DNA of 64,000 bases from Massilia sp. 9I (GCF_902506415.1 NZ_LR733275.1:445651-509650), one strand, 5' to 3'. Counted from the stretch's first letter, positions 47,782-56,916 are shown. Notes: generated by a model not told the origin, from the sequence alone. Program-made: numbers and translations.

Positions 47782-48337
47782 TTTTGTCCTGCACAAGCAG
47801 ATCATCAAACACCGCGAAGTGGTCGACGACGACTGGACCGTGCTGCGCCTGGCCGAGGGCGAAACGCCGGAAGCCGTCGAAGTCCCGGAAGGCAAGTTCA
47901 TCGTGCCCTTGACCGTGTGGCAGGCGCAGCGCGCCGCGCTGAGCGGCCGCGCCGCCATCGGCGTCTGGCTGGCCCCGGACGAACAGGCAGCCGCCATCAA
48001 GGAAGACCTGGGCCGCTTCGGCGTGATCGCCGTCGACTTCCCGAAGTTCTCGGACGGCCGCGGCTACTCGACCGCCTTCAACCTGCGCAAGCGCCTCGCC
48101 TATACCGGCGAACTGCGCGCCATCGGCGACGTGCTGCGCGACCAGCTGTGGCCCCTGTCGCGCGTCGGCTTCGATGCTTTCGCCACCCGCCAGGACCGCA
48201 GCATCCACGATGCGCTCAAGGGCCTGACCGTGTTCTCGGAAACCTACCAGGCTTCGGTCGACCAGCCGCTGCCGCTGTTCCGCCGCGCGCCACGTGGCAC
48301 GCCGCCTGAGCTGACCGATATCGGCGCGGGCATCTGA
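47774..48337 (+). CDS. DUF934 family protein of sulfite reduction
   Basis: 187 residues. The ATG lies 8 bp inside the cysI gene. FVLHKQIIKHREVVDDDWTV at the start, then VPLTVWQAQRAAL and FPKFSDGRGYSTAFNLRKRL (about 95-114) are the DUF934 motif. It is almost always next to ferredoxin-type sulfite reductase in Burkholderiales and is thought to aid sulfite reduction, but its biochemical role is not established. There are no cysteines that would bind a cluster. Confidence 0.9.
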   Translation: MPNFVLHKQIIKHREVVDDDWTVLRLAEGETPEAVEVPEGKFIVPLTVWQAQRAALSGRAAIGVWLAPDEQAAAIKEDLGRFGVIAVDFPKFSDGRGYSTAFNLRKRLAYTGELRAIGDVLRDQLWPLSRVGFDAFATRQDRSIHDALKGLTVFSETYQASVDQPLPLFRRAPRGTPPELTDIGAGI

Positions 48338-48347
48338 GGAAAGCATC

Positions 48348-49064
48348 ATGAGCGACCTGCACCACCGCGTCGAGGAAACCCAAGCCATCCTGGCGCGCAT
48401 CGCCCGCGATTTCTCGCCCGCCGTGTTCGCATCGAGCCTGGCGGCCGAGGACATGGTCCTGACCGACCTGATCCTGAAAGCGCAACTGCCGATCGGGATC
48501 TTCTCGCTCGAGACCGGGCGCCTGCATGCCGAAACCCTCGACATGCTGAACCGTGTGCGCGACACCTACGGTTATGAGATCGCCCTGTTCAAGCCTCAGC
48601 CTGAAGCGATCGAAGCCTACGTGGCGCAGAACGGCCTGAACGCCTTCTACGACAGCGTCGAGATGCGCAAGGAATGCTGCCGCGTGCGCAAGGTCGAGCC
48701 TCTTGGCCGCGCCCTGGCCGGCAACAAGGCCTGGATCACCGGCCAGCGCCGCGCGCAGTCGACCACCCGCGCCGAACTGGCCGTGCAGGAAGACGACGCA
48801 GCGCACGGCCTGCAGAAGTTCAATCCGCTGGCCGACTGGTCGGAGGAAAACGTGTGGGAGTACCTGCGCGCCAACAAGGTGCCCTACAACGCCCTCCACG
48901 ACCGCGGCTATCCGTCGATCGGCTGCGAGCCCTGCACCCGCGCGATCCAGCCGGGCGAGGACGTGCGCGCCGGCCGCTGGTGGTGGGAAAACCCCGAATC
49001 GAAGGAATGCGGCCTGCACGTGGTCGACGGCAAACTCATTCGCATCAAATCCGTGGCGGCCTGA
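48348..49064 (+). CDS. cysH: Adenylyl-sulfate (APS) reductase, iron-sulfur type
   Basis: 238 residues. Reduces APS to sulfite using thioredoxin. The cysteines KECCRVRK (about 105), GCEPCTRA (about 191) and the active-site ECGLH (about 225) together form the CC...CxxC set that binds a 4Fe-4S cluster, which marks APS rather than PAPS specificity. No APS kinase is encoded in this cluster, consistent with use of APS directly. It starts 10 bp after the DUF934 gene. Confidence 0.94.
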   Translation: MSDLHHRVEETQAILARIARDFSPAVFASSLAAEDMVLTDLILKAQLPIGIFSLETGRLHAETLDMLNRVRDTYGYEIALFKPQPEAIEAYVAQNGLNAFYDSVEMRKECCRVRKVEPLGRALAGNKAWITGQRRAQSTTRAELAVQEDDAAHGLQKFNPLADWSEENVWEYLRANKVPYNALHDRGYPSIGCEPCTRAIQPGEDVRAGRWWWENPESKECGLHVVDGKLIRIKSVAA

Positions 49065-49090
49065 AGCTTCCACCAACAGATAGAACAACC

Positions 49091-50029
49091 ATGACGACCC
49101 TTCTCGACAATCCCGCCGTGCTCACCGACGTGAACGCACGCCACCTCGACGCCCTGGAATCCGAGGCCATCCACATCCTGCGCGAAGTGGCAGCCGAATG
49201 CAGCAACCCCGCCCTGCTCTTCTCGGGCGGCAAGGATTCGGTTGTCCTGCTGCGCCTGGCCGAGAAGGCTTTCCGCCCGGGTAAATTCCCCTTCCCGCTG
49301 GTGCACATCGATACCGGCCACAACTTCGACGAGGTCATCGCCTTCCGCGACGCCCGTGTGCTTGAGTTGGGCGAGCGCCTGATCGTCGGCTCGGTCGAGG
49401 ATTCGATCAAGCGCGGCACCGTACGCCTGCGCAACCAGGCAACCGACTCGCGCAACGCGGCCCAGGCCGTTACCCTGCTGGAAACCATCGCCGAACACGG
49501 TTTCGATGCCTGCATCGGCGGCGCCCGCCGCGACGAAGAGAAGGCGCGCGCCAAGGAGCGCATCTTCTCCTTCCGCGACGAATTCGGCCAGTGGGACCCG
49601 AAGGCCCAGCGTCCGGAACTGTGGGACCTGTATAACACCCGCGTCCACCCGGGCGAGAACATGCGCGTGTTCCCGATCTCGAACTGGACCGAACTCGATG
49701 TGTGGCAGTACATCGCCCGCGAGAAGCTGGCCCTGCCCTCGATCTACTTCGCGCACGAGCGCCAGGTGATCCCGCGTAACGGCCTGCTGGTGCCGCTTAC
49801 ACCCCTGACCCCGGCGCGCGATGGCGAGCAGGTCGAGACCCGCACCGTGCGCTTCCGTACCGTGGGCGACATCTCCTGCACCTGCCCGGTCGCCTCGACC
49901 GCCAGCACCGTGGACAACATCATCGCCGAAACCGCCGTCACCGAAGTGACCGAGCGCGGCGCGACCCGGATGGACGACCAGACCTCCGAAGCCTCGATGG
50001 AAAAACGCAAGAAGCAAGGATATTTCTGA
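49091..50029 (+). CDS. cysD: Sulfate adenylyltransferase subunit 2
   Basis: 312 residues. The small subunit of ATP sulfurylase, which forms APS from sulfate and ATP. The ATP pyrophosphatase motif LLFSGGKDSVVLLRL is at about residues 42-56, HIDTGHNF follows, and the C-terminus ends in the conserved KRKKQGYF. It works with CysN, whose start overlaps the stop by 1 bp (TGATG). Confidence 0.97.
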   Translation: MTTLLDNPAVLTDVNARHLDALESEAIHILREVAAECSNPALLFSGGKDSVVLLRLAEKAFRPGKFPFPLVHIDTGHNFDEVIAFRDARVLELGERLIVGSVEDSIKRGTVRLRNQATDSRNAAQAVTLLETIAEHGFDACIGGARRDEEKARAKERIFSFRDEFGQWDPKAQRPELWDLYNTRVHPGENMRVFPISNWTELDVWQYIAREKLALPSIYFAHERQVIPRNGLLVPLTPLTPARDGEQVETRTVRFRTVGDISCTCPVASTASTVDNIIAETAVTEVTERGATRMDDQTSEASMEKRKKQGYF

Positions 50030-51336
50030 TGAACGCCATGACCGACAATCTCAACCAAAGAGGCCTGCTGCGCTTCATCACCGCGGGTTCCGTCGACGAC
50101 GGCAAGAGCACCCTGATCGGCCGCCTGCTGTACGACAGCAAGGGCATCTTCGCCGACCAGCTGGCCGCCGTCTCGCGCTCGAAGCACAAGCGCACCGTGG
50201 GCGACACCATCGACCTGTCGCTTCTGACCGACGGCCTGGAAGCCGAACGCGAACAGGGCATCACCATCGACGTGGCCTACCGCTACTTCGCGACCCCGAA
50301 GCGCAAGTTCATCATCGCCGACACCCCGGGCCACGAGCAGTACACCCGCAACATGGTGACCGGCGCCTCGACCGCCGACGCCGTGATCATCCTGGTGGAC
50401 GTCTCAAAGGTGAAGCTCGGCGACGACGGCAGCGTCGCGCTGCTGACCCAGACCAAGCGCCACTCGACGATTGCCAAGCTGCTGCAGATCGAGCACGTGA
50501 TCGTGGCCGTCAACAAGATGGACCTGGTGAACTACGACCAGACCGTGTACGAGCGCATCGTCGCGGCCTACCGCGAGTTCGCCGATTCGCTGGGCCTGAA
50601 GGACGTCACCGCGATTCCACTGTCGGCACTCAGCGGCGACAACGTGGTGACGAACTCGGACAACATGGCATGGTACCAGGGCCCGACCCTGATCGAGCTG
50701 CTGGAAGCCTTGTCCGTCTACGACGAATCGCACGACGCGCCCTTCCGCTTCCCGGTGCAGCTGGTGGCGCGCCACAACGGCCACGAAGCGAACGACTTCC
50801 GCGGCTATATGGGCCGCATCGAATCGGGCAAGGTCTCGGTTGGGGATAAACTCGTCGTGCAGCCATCGGGGCAACAAGCGACCGTGAAGGAGATCGTGAC
50901 CTTCGACGGCTCGCTGCAGACCGCCACGGCCGGCCAGTCGATCACGCTGCTGCTGAACGAATACCTGGACATCTCGCGCGGCGACCTGCTGGCAAGCGCC
51001 GAGCAGCCGGCGGCCCAGCTCAAGCAGGTCGTGGCCGACGTGTGCTGGATGTCGGACGAGCCGCTGGATGCGCGCCGCAAGTACTGGATCAAGCACGGCA
51101 CCCGCCAGACCGGCGCCAAGATCAAGCAGGTCGACAGCATCCTGGACGTCAACACCCAGCAGCGTCACGCAGCTGATGGCCTGAAACTGAACGACATCGC
51201 CACCGTGCAGCTGACCGTCCAGCAGCCGCTGGCGGCCGACGCCTACGCCGACAACCGCGCTACCGGCGCCTTCATCCTGATCGACGAAGTCACCCACCAG
51301 ACCGTCGCAGCGGGTATGATCCGACTGGATCAATAA
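50029..51336 (+). CDS. cysN: Sulfate adenylyltransferase subunit 1 (GTPase)
   Basis: 435 residues. The GTPase subunit that drives APS formation. G motifs are GSVDDGKSTLIGRLL (about 18-32), DTPGHEQYTRNM (about 97) and NKMDLV (about 162). It ends without a C-terminal APS kinase, unlike the CysNC fusion, which agrees with the APS reductase in the cluster. Confidence 0.97.
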   Translation: MNAMTDNLNQRGLLRFITAGSVDDGKSTLIGRLLYDSKGIFADQLAAVSRSKHKRTVGDTIDLSLLTDGLEAEREQGITIDVAYRYFATPKRKFIIADTPGHEQYTRNMVTGASTADAVIILVDVSKVKLGDDGSVALLTQTKRHSTIAKLLQIEHVIVAVNKMDLVNYDQTVYERIVAAYREFADSLGLKDVTAIPLSALSGDNVVTNSDNMAWYQGPTLIELLEALSVYDESHDAPFRFPVQLVARHNGHEANDFRGYMGRIESGKVSVGDKLVVQPSGQQATVKEIVTFDGSLQTATAGQSITLLLNEYLDISRGDLLASAEQPAAQLKQVVADVCWMSDEPLDARRKYWIKHGTRQTGAKIKQVDSILDVNTQQRHAADGLKLNDIATVQLTVQQPLAADAYADNRATGAFILIDEVTHQTVAAGMIRLDQ

Positions 51337-51349
51337 GCGAAGGACTTGT

Positions 51350-52072
51350 ATGGCGGTGCTGGGAAAAGTCTATCTGGTCGGGGCCGGCCCCGGCGCGGCG
51401 GATCTCATCACCGTGCGTGGCGCGCGCCTGCTGGCGCAGGCCGACGTCGTGCTCTACGACGCCCTGGTGACGCCCGAGATGCTGGACTTGTGCCGCCAGG
51501 CCGAGCTGATCTCGGTCGGCAAGCGCTCTGGCCAACGCTCCACCGCGCAAACCCTGATCAACCAGCAGCTGGTCGACTGTGCGCGCAAGTTCAGGCACAT
51601 CGTGCGCCTGAAGGGCGGCGACCCGATGCTGTTCGGGCGCGCCGACGAGGAACTGCGCGCGCTGGAAGCTGCCGGCATCGAAGTGGAAGTCGTGCCCGGC
51701 ATCACCACCGCGGTGGCCGCCGCCGCTGCGACCAAACAGCCGCTGACCAAGCGCGGCGTGGCGCGCAGCGTCGCCTTCTTCACGTCCAGCACCGCGCCGG
51801 ACGAACCCGATCATCCTGCCCTGCCGGAAACCGACACCCTGGTCCAGTACATGGGCGGCCGCGAAGCTGCCGCCACCGCCGAGCGCCTGCTGGCGGAAGG
51901 ACGGCGCTCGGACCTGCCGGTGGTCATCGTGGAAAACTGCAGCCGGGCCGACGAGCGGATCGTGCGCATGACGCTGACGGACCTGGCACGCGGACTGGAG
52001 CCGGGCCATGGTCCGGTGTTGGTGATGCTCGGTGAGGCGCTCGCGATGCGCGAGCACCAGCCACCCGATTAA
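51350..52072 (+). CDS. cobA: Uroporphyrinogen-III C-methyltransferase
   Basis: 240 residues. It methylates uroporphyrinogen III twice with SAM to give precorrin-2, the precursor of siroheme, which CysI needs. VYLVGAGPGAADLITVRGA (about 6-24) is the SUMT start, and LKGGDPMLFGRADEE (about 88-102) is the second motif. There is no CysG-type dehydrogenase/ferrochelatase domain; a CbiX/SirB-like chelatase gene lies 5 kb away (56917). It starts 13 bp after cysN, so it is in the same operon. Confidence 0.95.
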   Translation: MAVLGKVYLVGAGPGAADLITVRGARLLAQADVVLYDALVTPEMLDLCRQAELISVGKRSGQRSTAQTLINQQLVDCARKFRHIVRLKGGDPMLFGRADEELRALEAAGIEVEVVPGITTAVAAAAATKQPLTKRGVARSVAFFTSSTAPDEPDHPALPETDTLVQYMGGREAAATAERLLAEGRRSDLPVVIVENCSRADERIVRMTLTDLARGLEPGHGPVLVMLGEALAMREHQPPD

Positions 52073-52094
52073 TAGCGCGCGCTCTAAGGCTCTC

Positions 52095-54200
52095 TCACGC
52101 CCACGGCGTAAACTCGATCCCGTTCTGGATCGCCCCGATCACCTGCGCCTGGTTCTCGCCGCTTTCGCTGAAGTAGGACAGCACCTGCGCGCGCGGCACG
52201 TGCTGCTCGCCCAGCGCCATCATCCAGTAGTCGCGTCCCGCGCCCTCCGCCGAACGGTGCAGCACGTTGTTGTACAGGAGTTCGACGAACTGGGCGTCGC
52301 TGGCGTTGGCGCCGTACAGCTGCTTGAACTCGGCGCTGCCCGCGAAGCCGGCCGCGACCTGCTCCAGCGACTGGCCCGCATCCATCTGCTTGATCCAGTA
52401 GCCCACGCCCTCCTTGTCCGGCGTGCGGTTGAAGGCGGCCTGGTACAGGCGGTAGGCCTTGCCGGCGATGCCATCGATGTCCAGCGCGACCGAGACGTCG
52501 CTGAAGGCGATGCGCTCGACGCTGACGAGGGTGTCGACGCCGCTCTGGCCGACGTTATCGATCACGGTGGCGGTGCCGCTCGCACCCGGATCGCGCAGCA
52601 CGGTGAAGCCGCTGCGCAGACCCGCATAGCTGACGGTGTCCACGCCGCCCATGCCGTCCAGGCGCTCGCTGCCGACACCGGCGACCAGGTGCTTGCCGCT
52701 GTCGCTCATCGCGGCGCTGCCGCCGCCGATGTCCATGCCGCCGGTGAGCACGCGCACTTCGACCTGCGTGGTGCCGCTGGCTGCGGTGTCGACCCAGGCG
52801 GCGGCGAAACCGCCGTTTGCCAGGGCCGTCAGTTCCGGGCTGGCCTGGTCGCCGGCACGCGCTTCGTTGATGGCGAACTCACGCTGGTCGATGGGGTAGC
52901 CGCCGGCGTCGAAGCGGCGGCCGAAGACGCCGTTGGCGTCGAAGTCGCCGCTGCCCGATTGCCAGGCCACCACGAAGCCGCCGTCGGACAAGGCGGTAAC
53001 GGTCGCCTCGTAACGCCCACCGCCACTATCCAGGTTGGCCTGGGTGAGCGCGCCGACCTTGTTGCCCGCGGCGTCGTAGCGCTGGAAGAAGATGTCGCTC
53101 ATCGAGAAGCCGATCGGCTCGTTGGCGTAGCTGTCCCAGGCGATCACGTAGCCGCCGTCCGCCAGCGTGGCGATGCTCGGCAGCGGCGCCGCGGTGCTGA
53201 GGCTGGCCGCCAGGCCGTCGCCGCTGACGATGGCCGCCGCCCCGCCCTGCGCCGCCACGTAGACGTTGCCGTCGCCGATCTCGCCCCAGCTTACGGTGTA
53301 GCCCGCGCCGGTGGCGGCGATGCTCGGGCTGAAGGCGGTGCCGAGGGTACCGTAGACGGCTTCCGCGCCCAGTGCGTTGCCGTTCGCGTCCATCACGCGC
53401 ACATGAACCTGGCCGCCGGCGCGCCAGGCGACGGCGAAGGAACCGTCGCGCAGGGTCACGACGTCGGGCATGGCGGCATCCGCTGCGGCGCCACCGACCA
53501 GCACTTCGCCGGCCTGGTTGCCGCCCACGTCGGCGATCTTGAAGGCGATGCGCGGCTGGCCGCCGCTTGAGGTCGTGTATGCGGTCACGAAGCGGCCGCC
53601 GCTCAGCGCGGCCACCGCGGGCTGGCCCTCGGCCACGCCGTCCCACGACGGGGTTAGCGCAAACGCCGCGGTACGGGCGTTGCCGGCGGCGTCCGAGACG
53701 CGCGCCCAGATCGCATTGTCGGCGCCCTGCCAGACCGCGGCGAAGCCGCCGTCCTGCAGCGTGGCCAGCGCCGGGTTGGCGGCGCTGCTGCTACTGCCTT
53801 GCGCGATGTCGCTGCCGAAGCCGTTCAGTTCGCGCGTGCTGCCCGCTTCCACCGTGTACACCAGGGTCTCGGCAAAACCGCGGCCCGGGATCGGGTTGCC
53901 GTAGCCGTCGATCTGGTAGCGGTCGTAGTAGTGGGCGGTGACGGTGACCGGCGTGCCGGCCGCCGGCATCAGTGCAGCGTTGGCGACCACCAGGCGCGCG
54001 GAAGTGTCGGTGGCCGGGTTGTACGAGATCGTGAACAGGCCCGGGATCGACTGTGCGTCGATCACCCAGCGGCCGCTGGTCAGCACGCCGAAGTCGATCG
54101 GGGTCAGGATGGCGGCGGTGTCGCCGGTGCGCAGGCTCGTCAACAGCGTATCGCGGTCGTCGATGATGCCTACTGGGGCGTAATCGGTGTCGGTGCTCAT
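52095..54200 (-). CDS. Large repeat protein with C-terminal DUF4214, paralogue A
   Basis: 701 residues. There is no classical signal peptide (MSTDTDYAPVGIIDDRDTLL at the start). Residues about 145-490 hold several repeats of the kind GGFAAVWQG, GGYVIAWDSY, GGFVVAWQSG, each ending in Ala-Trp and likely forming beta blades, as found in RTX-type and cadherin-like surface proteins. GSERLDGMGGVDTVSYAG (about 510-530) resembles a degenerate calcium-binding turn. Residues about 580-700 are a DUF4214 domain (YRLYQAAFNRTPDKEGVGYWI, VELLYNNVLHR). Such proteins are often secreted by type I systems; no transporter is adjacent. It is a tandem paralogue of 54385. Confidence 0.8.
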   Translation of the reverse strand: MSTDTDYAPVGIIDDRDTLLTSLRTGDTAAILTPIDFGVLTSGRWVIDAQSIPGLFTISYNPATDTSARLVVANAALMPAAGTPVTVTAHYYDRYQIDGYGNPIPGRGFAETLVYTVEAGSTRELNGFGSDIAQGSSSSAANPALATLQDGGFAAVWQGADNAIWARVSDAAGNARTAAFALTPSWDGVAEGQPAVAALSGGRFVTAYTTSSGGQPRIAFKIADVGGNQAGEVLVGGAAADAAMPDVVTLRDGSFAVAWRAGGQVHVRVMDANGNALGAEAVYGTLGTAFSPSIAATGAGYTVSWGEIGDGNVYVAAQGGAAAIVSGDGLAASLSTAAPLPSIATLADGGYVIAWDSYANEPIGFSMSDIFFQRYDAAGNKVGALTQANLDSGGGRYEATVTALSDGGFVVAWQSGSGDFDANGVFGRRFDAGGYPIDQREFAINEARAGDQASPELTALANGGFAAAWVDTAASGTTQVEVRVLTGGMDIGGGSAAMSDSGKHLVAGVGSERLDGMGGVDTVSYAGLRSGFTVLRDPGASGTATVIDNVGQSGVDTLVSVERIAFSDVSVALDIDGIAGKAYRLYQAAFNRTPDKEGVGYWIKQMDAGQSLEQVAAGFAGSAEFKQLYGANASDAQFVELLYNNVLHRSAEGAGRDYWMMALGEQHVPRAQVLSYFSESGENQAQVIGAIQNGIEFTPWA

Positions 54201-54247
54201 GGAATGTTGGCTCGGTAGGTGCGGCGCAGGAAGCGCTGGATGAATTA

Positions 54248-54300
54248 ATGATGCCCTACGCCAACATTTTTTTACAGTGGGAAATCAAATTCCTTACGGC
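54248..54300 (-). promoter_or_regulatory. Upstream region of paralogue A with GGAA-N6-TTCC
   Basis: ATGATGCC, then a T-rich stretch and GGAA-ATCAAA-TTCC (54280-54293) align in the same order with 56768-56822 upstream of paralogue B. GGAA-N6-TTCC has dyad symmetry and is a plausible operator. It lies about 80 bp before the start of the gene at 54200. Confidence 0.45.
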
Positions 54301-54342
54301 AATGAAGCGCAAACCCAACACAAGATTGCTGCCTTCCCAAGA

Positions 54343-54376
54343 CAGTTGGCAGACTGGATAACATGCCTGCCAACTG
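54343..54376 (-). terminator. Perfect 10-bp inverted repeat behind paralogue B
   Basis: CAGTTGGCAG (54343-54352) and CTGCCAACTG (54367-54376) enclose a 14-base loop, 9 bp past the stop of the gene at 54385. There is no U-run on the minus strand, so termination strength is uncertain. A TTGGCAGA...GAGTTGTC string here is similar to 56845-56880. Confidence 0.5.
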
Positions 54377-54384
54377 AGTTGTCC

Positions 54385-56742
54385 TCATGCCCACGGCAGG
54401 TAGTCGATACCGTCCCGGATCGCGGCGATCACCTGCGCCTGGTTCTCCGCGCTTTCGCTGAACTGGGCCAGGACCTCGGCGCGCGAGACGCCGTGCACCG
54501 AGAGCGACGCGACCCAGAAGTCGCGGCCGGCGCCTTCTGCCGCGCGGTGCAGCACGTTGTCGTACAGGAGCTCGACGAACCGGCTGTCGCTGGTCGCGGT
54601 CCCGTACAGGTGCGCGAACTCGCTGCTGGCTGCAAACGCCGCCGCCACCTGGCGCAGGCCGGCGCCCGCGTCCATCATGCCGATCCAGTAGCCGATGCCA
54701 GCCTTATCGGGTGCGCGGTCAAACGCGGCGGCGTACAGGCGATAGGCCTGGCCGGCGGCGCCGTCGATATCGAGGGCCACCGCGACGTCGGTGAAAGCGA
54801 TGCGTTCGACGTTCACCAGCAGGTCGCTGGCCCCGGCCTTGTCGGCCACGTTGACGCCGTCGACTCCCCGCTGCAGCGTGAATCCGGCCTTGGCGCCGGC
54901 ATAGCTGACAGTGTCGAGACCATCGAGTGCGTCGATGCGCTGGTTGCCGGCGCCACTGCCGGCGCGGATCAGGTCTGCGCCGACGTGGCCGCTGACTTCG
55001 ACCTTCGGCACCGGAGTCAGCACCGGCGGGGGCGGCATGGCGACGACCGGTGGGACGCTCGGCGCCGGAGCCGGGGCTGGCGCCGGTGCGGCCGGGACGG
55101 GAGCCGGGATCACGGGTGCGGGCGCCGGCGTCGGCACGACAGGTTCCGGCGTCGGCGCCGGCACGATCGGATCCAGCACGACGGGCGGCGGCACGACAGG
55201 ATCAGGCACCACCGGATCAGGTACTGCGGGCGGCGGCAGGCCCACGCCACCGCCGGGCGGCGTGCCGGTCTGGGCGCCGCTGCCCGCGCCGCCGGACGCA
55301 GGCGGCGTCCCGGCCAGCACTCGCGCTTCGACCTGGGCCGCTCCACCATCCTGGGTATCGATCCAGGCGGCCGCGAAGCCGCCATGCGCGAGCGCCGTCA
55401 AGGCCGGACTGGCCTGGTCGCCGGCGCGTGCTTCGTTGATGCCGAATTCGCGCAGGTCGAGCGCGTTGCCGCCCGCGTCGAAGCGGCGCCCGAACACGCC
55501 GTTGGCGTCGAAGTCCCCAGCCTCTGCCTGCCATGCCAGCATGAAGCTACCGTCGTCGAAAGCGGAGAGCCGGGCTGCGAAGCGCCCGCCGCCGCTGTCG
55601 ACGTTGGCCTGGGTGACGGCGCCGAGCGGCGCGCCGGCGGCGTCGAAGCGCTGGAAGAAGATGTCGCTGATCGCGAAGCCGAAGGGCGAGTTGGTATAGC
55701 TGTCCCAGGCCACCACGAAGCTGCCGTCGGCCAGCGCCACGATCTCGGGCAGCGGCGCGGCGGTGCTGACACTTGCGGCCAGGCCGTCGCTGCTCACCTG
55801 CACGGTCGCGCCGCCCGGCAGCGCGGCGTACACGTTGCCGTCGCCGATCTCGCCCCAGCTGACGGCATAGCCGGATCCGAGCGCCGTCAGGCTCGGACTG
55901 AAGGCGCTGCCGAGGGTGCCGAATACTTTCTCAGCGCCGATAGTACTGCCGCCCGCGTCCACCTGCTGCACGTGCACCTGGCCGCCGGCGCGCCAGGCGA
56001 TGGCGAGCGAACCGTCGCCCAGGGCGACCAGATCGGGCATCGCGGTGTCGCTGCCCCTGCTTACGGCGAGGTGCTCTGGACCGAGACTGCCGTCGGCGCC
56101 GGCGATGCGCCAGGCGATGCCGGCGTCGGTGGCATAGGCGACGGCGAAGCGGCCGTCACCCAGCGCAGCCACCGCGGGCGCGGCGCCCTGCGCCGCAAGG
56201 GTAAAGGCGGCGCCGTTTGCGGCGCCAGCGGCATCGCGCACCTGGGCCCAGAGCGCGCCGCCCGGGCCCTGCCACACGGCCGCGAAGCCGCCGCCCGCCA
56301 GGCTGGCCAGGGCCGGGCTGCCGGCGCCGGCGCCGCCCAGCGTGAAGTCGGCGCCCAAGCCGTCCAGCTCATGGGAGGTCCCCGCTTCCACCGTGTACAC
56401 TAGGGTTTCGGCAATGCCGCGCCCCGCGAGCGGATTGCCGCTGCCGTCGAGCTGGTAGCGGTCGTAATAATGGACGGTGACCGAGACGCCCACGCCGGCC
56501 TCGGGCAGCAGGCTGGCGTCGTTGACCAGCAGGCGTGCGGCGGTGTCGACGGCCGGATTGTAGGCAATGCTGAACAGGCCCGGACGCGACTGGCTGTCGA
56601 TGAACCAGCGCCCGCCGGTGAGCGGGCCGGTGTCGATGGCGCTCAGGGTGGCGGCCAGCTGGCCGCTGCGCAGGGTGGTGAAGAGGATGTCGCGGTCGTC
56701 GACGATGCCGACCGGCGCGAAGTCAGTGATTTCTGTGCTCAT
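54385..56742 (-). CDS. Large repeat protein with Pro-rich linker and DUF4214, paralogue B
   Basis: 785 residues from ATG 56742 (AGGA upstream; ATG 56769 is an alternative). It is collinear with paralogue A: N-terminal MSTEITDFAPVGIVDDRDIL, then the Ala-Trp repeats (GGFAAVWQG, GSFVVAWDSY, GSFMLAWQAE) to about residue 490. A Pro/Val/Ala-rich linker of about 100 residues (many VVPDPVVP-like units, about 505-610) is unique to this copy. A degenerate turn (IDALDGLDTVSYAG) and a DUF4214 domain (YRLYAAAFDRAPDKAGIGYWI) follow. It is probably extracellular or surface bound. Function unknown. Confidence 0.8.
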   Translation of the reverse strand: MSTEITDFAPVGIVDDRDILFTTLRSGQLAATLSAIDTGPLTGGRWFIDSQSRPGLFSIAYNPAVDTAARLLVNDASLLPEAGVGVSVTVHYYDRYQLDGSGNPLAGRGIAETLVYTVEAGTSHELDGLGADFTLGGAGAGSPALASLAGGGFAAVWQGPGGALWAQVRDAAGAANGAAFTLAAQGAAPAVAALGDGRFAVAYATDAGIAWRIAGADGSLGPEHLAVSRGSDTAMPDLVALGDGSLAIAWRAGGQVHVQQVDAGGSTIGAEKVFGTLGSAFSPSLTALGSGYAVSWGEIGDGNVYAALPGGATVQVSSDGLAASVSTAAPLPEIVALADGSFVVAWDSYTNSPFGFAISDIFFQRFDAAGAPLGAVTQANVDSGGGRFAARLSAFDDGSFMLAWQAEAGDFDANGVFGRRFDAGGNALDLREFGINEARAGDQASPALTALAHGGFAAAWIDTQDGGAAQVEARVLAGTPPASGGAGSGAQTGTPPGGGVGLPPPAVPDPVVPDPVVPPPVVLDPIVPAPTPEPVVPTPAPAPVIPAPVPAAPAPAPAPAPSVPPVVAMPPPPVLTPVPKVEVSGHVGADLIRAGSGAGNQRIDALDGLDTVSYAGAKAGFTLQRGVDGVNVADKAGASDLLVNVERIAFTDVAVALDIDGAAGQAYRLYAAAFDRAPDKAGIGYWIGMMDAGAGLRQVAAAFAASSEFAHLYGTATSDSRFVELLYDNVLHRAAEGAGRDFWVASLSVHGVSRAEVLAQFSESAENQAQVIAAIRDGIDYLPWA

Positions 56743-56767
56743 GGCATCGTTCCTGGAGAGTTGGAAC

Positions 56768-56822
56768 ATGATGCCGCACGGAATTTTCTATTTAAAGACT
56801 GGAATTAAATTTCCAGCGATCA
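56768..56822 (-). promoter_or_regulatory. Upstream region of paralogue B with CTGGAA/TTCCAG palindrome
   Basis: CTGGAA and TTCCAG enclose TTAAAT (56799-56816), giving GGAA-N6-TTCC inside a perfect 6-bp inverted repeat. It lies about 60 bp before ATG 56742. The surrounding bases match 54248-54300 well enough to show common ancestry. Confidence 0.45.
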
Positions 56823-56916
56823 ATACACAAAAAGACAACGGAATATTGGCAGAATGGGCAAGCGAGTTGTCTCCTTGCTCAGCAAACTGCAAAAACCGCA
56901 ATAGCGTTTTGTTATG

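Noticed and set aside
52220..52474. Alternative frames around the DUF4214 domain suggesting a frameshift
   Set aside because: The main frame is continuous through the domain to the stop; the others are composition shadows.
54277..56403. 708-codon plus-strand frame opposite DUF4214 paralogue B
   Set aside because: It mirrors the repeats on the other strand, and the minus-strand frame has a matched paralogue and a recognisable domain.
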